From Streptomyces tirandamycinicus (GTDB lineage Bacteria > Actinomycetota > Actinomycetes > Streptomycetales > Streptomycetaceae), in NCBI RefSeq assembly GCF_003097515.1, contig NZ_CP029188.1, positions 1,302,001 through 1,366,000 on the forward strand: DNA of 64,000 nt. Direction: 5' to 3'. How positions within the stretch are numbered: the first letter of the stretch is position 1; each line of letters opens with the position of its first letter. Below the pieces are notes generated by a model that had not been told where the DNA came from, did not search any database, and saw only the letters and a list, made by a program, of their open reading frames with translations. Positions 34,029 to 41,726 of the stretch are shown here, one piece after another. The translations under genes were made by a program, and so were the position numbers.

Positions 34029-34232
34029 GTGGCGCGTGAACCCAAGCTCACCACCGGCGAGAAGGCGAAGGTCGCCTGGTACGTCGCCCGAATGGCCAAG
34101 CGCGGCCTCGCCGACGACCGCCTGACCGGCGGCCGCGTCCACCAGCGCGACCTGGAACGCAAGGTCGAGCGGGTCATCGAGCAGGCCCGCGCGCGCGAAG
34201 AGCGCGACGCGAAGAAGAACGGCCGCAAGTAG
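34029..34232 (+). CDS. DUF6257-like AICE protein
   Basis: A protein of 67 aa. CAGGAGAC precedes the GTG. The product AREPKLTTGEKAKVAWYVAR, MAKRGLADDRLTGGRVHQRD, then a Lys/Arg-rich helix, is basic and helical. I recall this as DUF6257, a small protein upstream of tra in Streptomyces elements. It may bind DNA. Confidence 0.6.
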   Translation: MAREPKLTTGEKAKVAWYVARMAKRGLADDRLTGGRVHQRDLERKVERVIEQARAREERDAKKNGRK

Positions 34233-34319
34233 CTGTGCCCCGGGGCGGCCGTCAAGCCGGCAAGCATCCCGTCCGCCCCGGGCCCCTGACCACCCTTCGA
34301 GCAGCAGGAGACACCCAGC

Positions 34320-36395
34320 ATGACCGACACCTCTGCGGGCCCGCACCTGCAGCCCGTACCCCCGATAGACGACGATGCGCCGGCCGTGGCGCCGCCGGTC
34401 GACAACCCCGCGCTGCCGGACCCAAAGGTGCGGATCGAGAAGCGCAAGCCGGTCCTCGCATCCTGGCTGACAAACCGGCGCGACTTCGCCGCGACCGCCC
34501 GCCACAGCTTCGCGAACGCCGGGTACGCGACGCTGTATCACGGGGTGCGGCTGCCGGTGTATGCCGGACGCCTCGCCCTCATGTCCCCGCGGGGAGCCTG
34601 CCGCTTCGTCGCCACCACGAACCGGTGGGTGTGGGACCGCGAGGCCGCACCCCTGCGGTCGTACGCGGTCCAGACGGAGGACATCGACGAGTACATGCGC
34701 CTCGCCCGGCTCCGCGCCGGTCGTGTCCGCCTGCGGGGCCTGGTCACGCTCGTGGCGGCCGTGTTCGGGGTTGGCTTCGCCCTCTACCTCTACGTCCTCG
34801 CCCCCGGGTTCCTGTACGCGTTCGCCGCTGGCGGCGTCCTCCTCCTCGGTCTCGGAGGACAGCAGCCGGACGCCCCAGTGGTCGGACCGGCGGTTCTGAA
34901 GACGGAGGTGCAGAAGCTCACCGGCTCCATCGTGCTCCGCGGACTCGATTCGATCGGGAACGCGAAGGTCACGGCCGCTATCAAGAAGGGCGGTGACATG
35001 AACGGCCTCAGGTTCGTCTCCGAGATCGTGCGGGACGGGCCCGGCTACCGCGCTGACCTTGACCTTCCCTACGGCGTCACGCCCGAGGACATCATGGAGG
35101 CCCGCAAGCCCCTCGCCTCCGGGCTCCGCCGCAAGACCGGCTGCGTGTGGCCCTCGCCCGATCCGGAGCAGCACGAGGGACGGCTCGTGCTGTGGGTTGG
35201 GGACAAGCCCATGAACGAGACCAGCAAGCCCGCGTGGCCGCTGGCGAAGTCGGGGACGGTGGACCTGTTCCGGCCGGTGGTGTTCGGCAACGACCAGCGC
35301 ATGCGCGACGTCGCCGTCACGCTCATGTTCGCCTCCGTGGTCGTCGGCTCCATCCCCCGCATGGGCAAGACGTTCCTCATGCGGCTGTTCCTGCTCATCG
35401 CCGCACTCGACCCGCGCTGCGAGGTGCACGCGTTCGACTTCAAGGGCACCGGCGACTTCGGCGCCCTCGAACCCGTCTGCCACCGCTACCGCGCCGGCGA
35501 GGAGGACGACGACATCGAGTACGTCCTCGAAGCGCTGCGGGAGTTGAAGGAGGAACTGCGCCGGCGGGCGAAGGTCATCAAGTCCCTGCCCCGCTCCCGG
35601 TGCCCGGAGTCGAAGGTCACCCCCGAACTCGCCGGTGATAAGAGCCTCGGGCTGCATCCGATCGTGGTCGGGTTCGACGAGTGCCAGGTGCCGTTCGAGC
35701 ACGAGGAGCACGGCAAGGAGATCGAGGCCATCTGCACCGACCTGGTCAAGCGCGGCCCCGCGCTCGGGATCGTGGCCATGTTCGGCACCCAGCGCCCCGA
35801 CGCGAAGTCCCTGCCCACCGGCATCAGCGCAAACGCAGTCCTCAGGTTCTGCCTCAAGGTCATGGGCCAGCCCGCCAACGACATGGTGCTGGGCACGTCG
35901 ATGTACAAGTCCGGCTACCGCGCCACCATGTTCTCCCGGTCCGATCGGGGCATCTGCTGGATGGCCGGCGAGGGCGACGACCCGCGCATCGTCGCGTCCG
36001 CGTTCGTCGACGCGGTCGCCGCGGAACGCATCGTCGCCCGGGCCCGCGTCGCGCGGGAGGCGTACGGGAACGTCACCGGCCACGCCATCGGCCAAGGCCC
36101 GGAGAAGACCGGCACCGGCTCGGACATCCTCGCCGACGTCCTCAACGTCATCGCATCCGACGAGAAGGCCGTGTGGTGCGAGCGCATCGCCACCCGGCTC
36201 GCCGCCGCGCAGCCCGACACCTACGGCGGCTGGCAGGGCGAGAACGTCACCGCCGCACTCAAGCCCTGGGGCATCAAGCCGGGCCAGGTGTGGGGCCAGA
36301 CCGACGAAGGCGAAGGGGCGAACCGGCGCGGCATCAAGCGCGCCGACGTCACCGCCGCCATCACTCGCCGTAACGCCGACCGGGCCGCCGCCTGA
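34320..36395 (+). CDS. tra: FtsK/SpoIIIE-type conjugative DNA translocase (TraB/TraSA family)
   Basis: A protein of 691 aa. Two hydrophobic helices near residues 140-180 (LVTLVAAVFGVGFALYLYVL) anchor it in the membrane. Walker A GSIPRMGKTF is at about residues 342-351 and Walker B IVVGFDECQ at about 447. GTQRPDAKSLPTGISANAVL, then RFCLKV, is the conserved FtsK-like stretch. The C-terminal region ends in a winged-helix-like segment. TraB proteins pump double-stranded DNA between mycelia after binding the clt locus, without a relaxase. It is full length. CTAG-rich palindromes follow its stop. Confidence 0.93.
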   Translation: MTDTSAGPHLQPVPPIDDDAPAVAPPVDNPALPDPKVRIEKRKPVLASWLTNRRDFAATARHSFANAGYATLYHGVRLPVYAGRLALMSPRGACRFVATTNRWVWDREAAPLRSYAVQTEDIDEYMRLARLRAGRVRLRGLVTLVAAVFGVGFALYLYVLAPGFLYAFAAGGVLLLGLGGQQPDAPVVGPAVLKTEVQKLTGSIVLRGLDSIGNAKVTAAIKKGGDMNGLRFVSEIVRDGPGYRADLDLPYGVTPEDIMEARKPLASGLRRKTGCVWPSPDPEQHEGRLVLWVGDKPMNETSKPAWPLAKSGTVDLFRPVVFGNDQRMRDVAVTLMFASVVVGSIPRMGKTFLMRLFLLIAALDPRCEVHAFDFKGTGDFGALEPVCHRYRAGEEDDDIEYVLEALRELKEELRRRAKVIKSLPRSRCPESKVTPELAGDKSLGLHPIVVGFDECQVPFEHEEHGKEIEAICTDLVKRGPALGIVAMFGTQRPDAKSLPTGISANAVLRFCLKVMGQPANDMVLGTSMYKSGYRATMFSRSDRGICWMAGEGDDPRIVASAFVDAVAAERIVARARVAREAYGNVTGHAIGQGPEKTGTGSDILADVLNVIASDEKAVWCERIATRLAAAQPDTYGGWQGENVTAALKPWGIKPGQVWGQTDEGEGANRRGIKRADVTAAITRRNADRAAA

Positions 36396-36408
36396 CCCGA
36401 GCAGCACC

Positions 36409-36560
36409 GCTAGACCTAGCACCCCAGCCTGCTAGGTCTAGCGGCCCCACTAGCGACCCACACCGCCGCTGATCAGCGAACTAGCGTCTAGCGGCCCACC
36501 AGCGCAAACCCCCGAAACCCGCCCTGAGAGGGGAGGTGACACCCCTATGGCCCTCGCTAG
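36409..36560. repeat. CTAG-rich palindromes after tra, candidate clt
   Basis: GCTAGACCTAGCA (36409-36421) and its exact reverse complement (36430-36442) form a 13-base-pair stem with an eight-base loop. Further CTAG tetramers follow to about 36560, eight in 152 bases. CTAG is rare in bacterial genomes. TraB binding repeats lie next to tra in Streptomyces plasmids, so this is a transfer-locus candidate, though the known TRS octamer is not seen. Confidence 0.55.
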
Positions 36561-36810
36561 CCTCGCCATCCTGCTCACGCTCGCTGGTTACGCAGCGTTG
36601 TGCGCGCTCAGCCCGTTCGGGCCCTGCCGCACATGCCGTGGGACCGGCATACGCACTGTCCGCCGACGGACCGTCAAGGTCTGCCGCCGCTGCCGAGGCG
36701 CCCGCTACCGACTCCGCGTCGGCCGCCGCCTGCTCAACACCGGACGCCACATCCACCGCGCCGGCACCCGACCAGCCACCACGGAACGGAGGTTCACGGC
36801 ATGGCCGTAA
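36547..36810 (+). CDS. Small AICE protein with TM helix and DnaJ-like zinc knuckles
   Basis: A protein of 87 aa. GGGGAGG precedes the ATG. An N-terminal helix (SLAILLTLAGYAALCAL) is followed by CRTCRGTGIR and CRRCRGARYR, two CxxCxG knuckles like those of DnaJ. A basic tail (RLRVGRRLLNTGRHIHRA) follows. It recurs near tra genes in Streptomyces elements. A role in transfer is inference. Confidence 0.7.
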   Translation: MALASLAILLTLAGYAALCALSPFGPCRTCRGTGIRTVRRRTVKVCRRCRGARYRLRVGRRLLNTGRHIHRAGTRPATTERRFTAWP

Positions 36811-36989
36811 CCGTCTCGCTCGTCCTGCTCTTCGGGCTCGTGCTGTTCTTCCTGCTCCGCTCCCACAGCCTCGGAGCAGGCAGCGCGTTCACCGCCGCCG
36901 GGTTCGGCTTCTTCCTCGCCTCCACCGGCGCCGCCGAGCCCATCAACAACCTGATCACCGCCGTCATCAGCGCCATCCCGGCCCTGTGA
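36801..36989 (+). CDS. Small hydrophobic spread-type protein
   Basis: A protein of 62 aa. ATG at 36801 after GGAGG. It is almost wholly hydrophobic: VTVSLVLLFGLVLFFLLRSH, then AAGFGFFLASTGAAEPINNL, resembling the small Spd proteins of Streptomyces plasmids. It overlaps the preceding gene by ten bases and shares its stop with the next start (GTGA). Confidence 0.65.
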   Translation: MAVTVSLVLLFGLVLFFLLRSHSLGAGSAFTAAGFGFFLASTGAAEPINNLITAVISAIPAL

Positions 36990-37189
36990 CCGGGCCCGGC
37001 CGGTTCGAGATCCGGATCATCTGCCACCCGGCAGACGCCGACCGCATCACCGCCGCGCTCGCCGGTGCTTTCACCACCGGTCCTATCCGGCAGTACCCGA
37101 CCCGCGACCGCAGCCGAATCCGGTTCTACGTCACCGCAACCGAGCGCGCCTCAGCGCCGGTCCTGCGGCTCGTGCCCCCGGACCACTAG
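36986..37189 (+). CDS. Small conserved AICE protein
   Basis: A protein of 67 aa. The GTG overlaps the previous stop. TGPGRFEIRIICHPADADRI, TAALAGAFTTGPIRQYPTRD and RIRFYVTAT predict a beta-alpha-beta fold. Function unknown. It is the last gene before a hairpin at 37203, so it likely ends a tra-spd transcript. Confidence 0.6.
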   Translation: MTGPGRFEIRIICHPADADRITAALAGAFTTGPIRQYPTRDRSRIRFYVTATERASAPVLRLVPPDH

Positions 37190-37202
37190 AACCCGCACGA
37201 CC

Positions 37203-37242
37203 GAGGGCGGCCCCCGTCTCGCCAAAGCCTGGGGCCGCCCTC
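37203..37242. terminator. Hairpin after tra-spd genes
   Basis: GAGGGCGGCCCC and GGGGCCGCCCTC form a 12-base-pair stem with a 16-base loop, 14 bases after the preceding stop. Confidence 0.65.
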
Positions 37243-37283
37243 GTTCCACCCGTCCGTCAACAGACCTGTGGAGGTCTCCCAGC

Positions 37284-37457
37284 ATGACGCAACCCTCTAT
37301 CAGCCGGCGAGTACGTGGCCGACGGCCCCGAATGCTGGACCCGTTCTCGTGTGCTGCCGGTGCGGCCGTGGGCTACGCCCTCGCCATCCCGCCCGCCTAC
37401 ACCGACCACGGCGGCACCGCGTTGCTCGCCACGGCCACGCTGGGGGTGGCGGCATGA
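37284..37457 (+). CDS. Small hydrophobic protein upstream of prim-pol
   Basis: A protein of 57 aa. GGAGG precedes the ATG at 37284. A basic N-terminus (SISRRVRGRRPRM) leads to a weak membrane helix (AAGAAVGYALAIPPAYTDHG). The stop overlaps the prim-pol start as ATGA, which suggests coupling. No family recognised. Confidence 0.5.
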   Translation: MTQPSISRRVRGRRPRMLDPFSCAAGAAVGYALAIPPAYTDHGGTALLATATLGVAA

Positions 37458-38299
37458 GCGAGACGCTGTACCCCCTCCACACCGCACTGAGCCTCGCGGC
37501 CTCGGGCGTGCCCGTGTTGCCTCTGCGCCGGGGGAAGGTGCCGTTCGCCAACTGCAGCTCCTGCGCGGGCAACGCGTGCGGCGGCCGGCCGAGCATGAAA
37601 ACCCCGGGCCCCTGCCGCTGTCCCGGCGTCTGCCACGCCTGGGCCGCCGGCACCACCGACCCGGCCGTCATCGTCTCGCCCCTGTGGGTGGCTGCGTGGC
37701 GGCGGGCGGTGTGCGTCGGCTACCACCCCGGCGGCGCCGGGCTGACCGTGGTCGACCTGGACGACGCGGACGCCATCGCATGGGCGCGCACCGCTCTACC
37801 CGCAACGCGGACCGTGCCGACGACGCGCGGTCAGCACTGGATCTACCGAGGCGCCATCGCGTCACGCAACGCGGTGCGGCCCGGGGTCGACATCAAGTCG
37901 TCCATGTCCTACGCCCGCTATCTGGGGCCCGGCACGGGCGCGACGGCCGATCTGCCGGACGCCGTGCGCGCGCTGGCCGCTCGGAGTACCCCCGCGGTTC
38001 AGCCGACGCACATCGGCACCGTGCCCGTGCCGGTCGGTGGTGGGGAGTGCCGGCACCGCACGCCCGTCTTCCTTGAGCGCGGTATCGCCATGGCGGAGCA
38101 GCGCATCACGGAGGCCCGGACCCAGGTGCACGCCACCGTGTACCGGACGTTCCTCGCCGTGCTGTCAGTGCACGGCCGGTGCGGATGCCTGACCGAATCC
38201 CACGTCGGGCGGCTGTTCACGGCCGCGCAGGCCAAGGGCGAGAGCTTGCGGCACTGCACCGACGCGTGGGCCAACGCCCGTTCCGCATTGGGGATGTGA
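37454..38299 (+). CDS. Bifunctional primase/polymerase (prim-pol) replication protein
   Basis: A protein of 281 aa. AALSLAASGVPVLPLRRGKV plus PFANCSSC opens an N-terminal prim-pol domain. A Cys/His cluster (CSSCAGNACGG, CRCPGVCHAW) follows. The catalytic Asp motif is LTVVDLDDADAIAWA and the later motif is WIYRGAIASRNAV. AICEs of the prim-pol type use such proteins with a helicase to start replication after excision. No RepSA-type rolling-circle initiator was found in the element, so this is the likely replication initiator. The ATPase follows after three bases. Confidence 0.85.
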   Translation: MSETLYPLHTALSLAASGVPVLPLRRGKVPFANCSSCAGNACGGRPSMKTPGPCRCPGVCHAWAAGTTDPAVIVSPLWVAAWRRAVCVGYHPGGAGLTVVDLDDADAIAWARTALPATRTVPTTRGQHWIYRGAIASRNAVRPGVDIKSSMSYARYLGPGTGATADLPDAVRALAARSTPAVQPTHIGTVPVPVGGGECRHRTPVFLERGIAMAEQRITEARTQVHATVYRTFLAVLSVHGRCGCLTESHVGRLFTAAQAKGESLRHCTDAWANARSALGM

Positions 38300-38302
38300 G
38301 CC

Positions 38303-39769
38303 ATGTCCGACGACGACAAGAGCCCCGCGCGCGAGATCATCACCGACTACGCGCAGGCCAACTTCCGGTACTTCCGCACCGCGGACGGCACCGTCTACGC
38401 GCAGCGGAACGGCCACCCCGTCGCGCGGCCGATCCGGTCCCAGGGCACGACGGGCAGCCACCGCCAGGAACTCATGGTCGACCTGTTCCGCGACGGCATC
38501 GGCGTGTTCAACGGCACCGCCCTCAAAGAAGCCCTGGACCTCATTGAGGCGTTGGCGCTGACCGAGGAGACCCAGCCCGTGCACATCCGGGTCGCGCCCG
38601 GCTTCGACGGCGCCACGTGGCTCGACCTCGGCCGCGCAGACGGCCAGTCGGTGCGCATCCACCCCACCGGGTGGGCGATCGCTGTCCCGGATCCGCGTGA
38701 GGTGTGCTGGCGGCGAACCCAGCTCACCGGGGAACTGCCGCTGCCGGTGAAGGACACCGACGGGAAGGGCATCGACCTGCTTTTGCGGTTGACCAACTTC
38801 GCCACGGCGGAGACCGAGTGCCTGGCCCTCGCCTGGCTCATCGGCAGTCTCGGACCGTCCGTCCCCGTCCCGGCCCCGTTCCTCACCGGCCCGCAAGGCG
38901 CTGGGAAGTCGACGGCCGGGCGGATGCTCATGCGGATCGTCGAAGGTATGAGCAGCGACCTGCGGCGGGCGCCGAAGGACGAGGAGAACCTGATCGCGGC
39001 CGTGGCGGCGGGGTGGGTCACCGCCCTGGACAACCTCTCCCACATGACCCCGGACCTCTCCGATGCGATGTGCTGCATCGTGACCGGCGCCGAGAGCGTC
39101 AAGCGTGCCCTGTTCACCGATGGGGACGTCGTCCGGGCCCGCTACCGGCGCCCGCTGCTGCTGACCGGCATCGACGTGGGCGTGATCCGGCCCGACCTCG
39201 CCGAACGGCTGCTGCCCCTGCGGCTGGAGCGGCCGCGGGTACGGCGGACCGAGGCCGAGCTATGGGCAGAGTACGAGCAGGTTCTGCCCGTCATCCTCGG
39301 CTCGCTGCTGGACCTTGCGGTGAAGGTGCGGGCCGCCGAGGCAGACATCCCGACCGACCTGCGGATGGCCGACTTCGCGCACCTGTGCGCGCAGCTCGAC
39401 GCGGCGACCGGCTTCGGCTCGCTGGCCGCCTACCGGGCCAGCCTGGACGAGCTCAACGACGACGTCATCGAGGGCGACCTCCTCGCCCAGACCGTGCTCA
39501 AGCATGCGGCCAGCATGACGCCAGGGGAGGAGACGCGGATGACGTCCTCGGAGTGGCTGTACGCGCTCACCGGCCTCTACAGCGGCGAGGAGTGCCGCCC
39601 GCTGCCGAGAGGCTGGCCCACCACGGGCAAAGTCCTCTCCGACCGGCTCAAGCGCCTTCAGCCCACCCTCGCCGCCCGGGGCGTGGTCGTCGACTGGGGC
39701 CGCACCGGTGCCGCCCGCTACATCGAGATGACCCGCCCGGCCGCACACCAGCAGGACGCGCTGAACTGA
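38303..39769 (+). CDS. AAA+ ATPase / primase-associated helicase
   Basis: A protein of 488 aa. Walker A GPQGAGKST at about residues 195-203 and Walker B-like AAGWVTALDNLSHM near 235 resemble the D5/phage-primase helicase group. KRALFTDGDVVRARYRRPLL then LTGIDVG follows, with an Arg-finger candidate. AICE prim-pol genes are commonly followed by such ATPases, which would unwind DNA at the origin. Iteron-like repeats lie directly downstream. Confidence 0.8.
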   Translation: MSDDDKSPAREIITDYAQANFRYFRTADGTVYAQRNGHPVARPIRSQGTTGSHRQELMVDLFRDGIGVFNGTALKEALDLIEALALTEETQPVHIRVAPGFDGATWLDLGRADGQSVRIHPTGWAIAVPDPREVCWRRTQLTGELPLPVKDTDGKGIDLLLRLTNFATAETECLALAWLIGSLGPSVPVPAPFLTGPQGAGKSTAGRMLMRIVEGMSSDLRRAPKDEENLIAAVAAGWVTALDNLSHMTPDLSDAMCCIVTGAESVKRALFTDGDVVRARYRRPLLLTGIDVGVIRPDLAERLLPLRLERPRVRRTEAELWAEYEQVLPVILGSLLDLAVKVRAAEADIPTDLRMADFAHLCAQLDAATGFGSLAAYRASLDELNDDVIEGDLLAQTVLKHAASMTPGEETRMTSSEWLYALTGLYSGEECRPLPRGWPTTGKVLSDRLKRLQPTLAARGVVVDWGRTGAARYIEMTRPAAHQQDALN

Positions 39770-40245
39770 CCTGCCGCACCGTGCGCGGCGCGGACAAGCA
39801 AGAAGAGCACCGGGCGCCGGCGGAGACGTGCTCCTTTTGCAGTTCGGCGGCTCGCCGCCGCCCGAAGGTCGCGCCGCGCAGCGGCTCCGCCTTTCAGCCC
39901 TGAGCCGCACACGCACAACAACAGACAGCCCACTCTCTTGTCCTAGGAGGAGAGACCCTGCGTCACCTGCGTCACCAGTGAGCCGCAAACGGCTCGTGAC
40001 CAGCCACAACAGCAGTGACGCAGACGGCAGCCGCTGCGTCATCCTGCGTCACCTGCGTCATGGGCGACGCAAGCCCTGCGTCACCCATGACGCACGTCAC
40101 GACCCGCTGCGTCACGAGAGTTCGCAGGCCAGACGCGTGGCGTGACGCGGATGACGCGATGACGCAGAAATCCGCACCTCGGACAGGCGCGGGCTCCCGA
40201 GCAGTCCCCCACTCCGTTCGCAGGCCACCCCTGAGGAGTCACCGC
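39770..40245. other. 476-base gap containing the putative origin
   Basis: No gene is supported. GGCGGCTCGCCGCC-type hairpin sequence lies near 39846. The right half holds the iteron cluster. The end provides the excisionase ribosome site. Confidence 0.55.
39959..40168. repeat. TGCGTCA iterons, candidate replication origin
   Basis: TGCGTCA occurs seven times in forward orientation (near 39959, 39968, 40035, 40045, 40054, 40077, 40108). At least three inverted copies TGACGCA and several variants follow up to 40168. Spacings of about 9-10 bases between some copies fit protein binding on one helix face. Position beside the prim-pol and ATPase genes suggests an origin; a role in int-xis control is the alternative. 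Confidence 0.7.
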
Positions 40246-40443
40246 ATGAACTCCCCCCTGCCCACAAGTCACCAGGCCCTGACCGTGCCCGAGGTCATGA
40301 GCGCGCTTCGGATGAGCCGTTTCAAGGTCTACGACCTGATCCGGTCCAAGCGGCTCCCCAGCTTCACCGAAGGGCGACTGCGCCGCGTCCCCGCAGACGC
40401 GGTGGCCACGTACATGAAGAACCGTCTTGAGGAGGCCGCCTGA
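40246..40443 (+). CDS. xis: Excisionase (helix-turn-helix)
   Basis: A protein of 65 aa. GAGGAG lies upstream of the ATG. The product contains LTVPEVMSALRMSRFKVYDL, IRSKRLPSFTEGRLRRVP then VATYMKNRLEEA, the MerR/Xis-type winged helix. It would bend DNA to favour excision. The stop overlaps the integrase start by one base (TGATG), the usual AICE layout. Confidence 0.85.
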   Translation: MNSPLPTSHQALTVPEVMSALRMSRFKVYDLIRSKRLPSFTEGRLRRVPADAVATYMKNRLEEAA

Positions 40444-41588
40444 TGGCACGCAAGCGAAACCCGAACGGCGCCGGCAGTGTCTGGCAGCGCAAGGACGGGC
40501 GGTACGAAGGACGGGTGTACGTCCCGCAGCCGGACGGAACCCGCAGGCCCAAGACCGTCTACGGCGCGACCTGGGACGAGTGCGACGCCAAGCGCCAGGA
40601 GCTGGTGCTGCGGGACCGCCAGGGCGTCCCCACCCCGACGCGCTCGGCCAAGCTTTCCGAGTGGTTGCCCTACTGGCTGGAGGAGTTCGTCAGGGGCGAC
40701 CGCAAGAAGACCACGTACGCCAAGTACGAGACACACGTCCGGCGCTACCTGATCCCCCAGATCGGCTCCAAGCGGCTGGAGAACCTCGGAGCTGCCGACG
40801 TACGCCGCATGCTCGCGGCCGTCACCGTTCAGGCATCTGCGGCAACGGCCAAGGAGTCCCACCGAGTGCTCCGCAGCGCGCTGACGGCCGCGTGCCGAGA
40901 GGAACTGATCAGCAGGAACGTGGTCAAACTCGTCCCTGCGCCGCGAGTGCAGCCGAGGGAACTCAAACCGTGGAGCCTGGAGCAGACGACCACCTTCCTG
41001 GAGGCCGCGAGGAAGGATCCGCTGTACACAGCCTTCGTTCTCGCCGTGACGCTCGGGTTGCGCCGCGGCGAGATTCTGGGGTTGCGCTGGTCGGACATCG
41101 ACCTGGAGCACCGCACACTCACGGTGCGGAACCAGCTCCAGCGCGTGCAGAAGGAGCTGTACGAGGACACGACTAAGAACCGCAGGACACGGGCGATCCC
41201 CATCCCGCTGATGTGCGTGGCTCCTCTGCGCTGGCAGCGGCTGGGACAGGCCGGACAGCGAGTCGCCGCCGGTGAGAGCTGGCACGGTGGCGACTACGTG
41301 TTCACGACTCGCACGGGACGGCCGGTGGAGCCGAGGAACCTCAGCCGGTCGTTCGAGCGCGTATCGGACGACGCGGGGCTCCCCCGCATCCGGCTGCACG
41401 ACGCCCGGCACGGCTGCGCCACCCTGCTGTTCGCCGCCGGGGTGCCGGCGCGCGTGGTGATGGAGATCCTGGGGCACTCGCAGATCGCCGTCACCATGAA
41501 CATCTACACCCATGTGTCGGACGACAACCGGCGCGAGGCGATGGGACACATGGACCGGCTCTTGCGACGTCGCCGCCGGTCAGACTGA
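40443..41588 (+). CDS. int: Tyrosine recombinase, AICE integrase
   Basis: A protein of 381 aa. An N-terminal AP2-like arm-binding segment (NGAGSVWQRKDGRYEGRVYV) and a SAM-like core-binding domain precede the catalytic domain. The first Arg is in LGLRRGEILGLRWSDI (about residue 206), HxxR in LHDARHGCATLL, then GHSQIAVTMNIYTHV with the second His and the nucleophile Tyr. All catalytic residues are present. It recombines the 44-base tRNA-Val repeats. The gene sits 64 bases from the att core. Confidence 0.95.
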   Translation: MARKRNPNGAGSVWQRKDGRYEGRVYVPQPDGTRRPKTVYGATWDECDAKRQELVLRDRQGVPTPTRSAKLSEWLPYWLEEFVRGDRKKTTYAKYETHVRRYLIPQIGSKRLENLGAADVRRMLAAVTVQASAATAKESHRVLRSALTAACREELISRNVVKLVPAPRVQPRELKPWSLEQTTTFLEAARKDPLYTAFVLAVTLGLRRGEILGLRWSDIDLEHRTLTVRNQLQRVQKELYEDTTKNRRTRAIPIPLMCVAPLRWQRLGQAGQRVAAGESWHGGDYVFTTRTGRPVEPRNLSRSFERVSDDAGLPRIRLHDARHGCATLLFAAGVPARVVMEILGHSQIAVTMNIYTHVSDDNRREAMGHMDRLLRRRRRSD

Positions 41589-41613
41589 GGGACTGCCGTC
41601 AATTCCTACCGTC

Positions 41614-41646
41614 AACGCCCCCGCGGCGGCTCGCTGCGGGGGCGTT
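41614..41646. terminator. Terminator between int and tRNA-Val
   Basis: AACGCCCCCGC and its near-perfect reverse complement GCGGGGGCGTT form a strong stem. It separates int from the opposing tRNA gene and could serve both. Confidence 0.8.
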
Positions 41647-41651
41647 CTGGC

Positions 41652-41726
41652 TGGTGGGCGCGGACGGTTTCGAACCGCCGACATCTGCTTTGTAAGAGCA
41701 GCGCTCTACCCCTGAGCTACGCACCC
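41652..41726 (-). tRNA. tRNA-Val(TAC)
   Basis: On the minus strand the cloverleaf is complete. Acceptor GGGTGCG pairs with CGCGCCC; D-arm GCTC/GAGC; anticodon stem CTGCT/AGCAG with loop CTTACAA, anticodon TAC; T-arm with TTCGAAA. The CCA end is encoded (41652-41654). The 44 bases at the 3' end are shared with attL. At attL the base after ACC is G, so the encoded CCA comes from the element. Confidence 0.95.
41653..41696. other. Right attachment site (attR) within tRNA-Val
   Basis: A 44-base exact copy of 16308-16351, covering the tRNA 3' half from the anticodon. Integration restores a functional tRNA because the element supplies the same sequence. Confidence 0.93.

Larger units (their letters stand above)
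16308..41696. mobile_element. AICE integrated in tRNA-Val(TAC), carrying type I-E CRISPR-Cas
   Basis: The 25.4-kb element is bounded by a 44-base perfect direct repeat. It contains tyrosine integrase and excisionase beside the tRNA, a prim-pol protein plus ATPase for replication, an FtsK/TraB-type DNA translocase for double-stranded conjugative transfer, an SpdB-like DUF2637 protein, and GntR and Nudix genes. That is the defining AICE gene set. All modules appear full length, so excision and transfer are plausible. The cargo at the end far from int is a complete I-E CRISPR-Cas locus with two arrays. The boundary call rests on the repeats and int position. Confidence 0.9.

Noticed and set aside
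33117..36422. 1101-codon open frame opposite the tra gene
   Set aside because: Antisense GC-bias shadow. The plus-strand frames encode recognisable Tra, DUF2637 and other families with ribosome sites.
28539..41588. RepSA-type rolling-circle initiator or a MOB relaxase
   Set aside because: No frame shows HUH or relaxase motifs. Replication is assigned to the prim-pol protein and transfer to the FtsK-like translocase.
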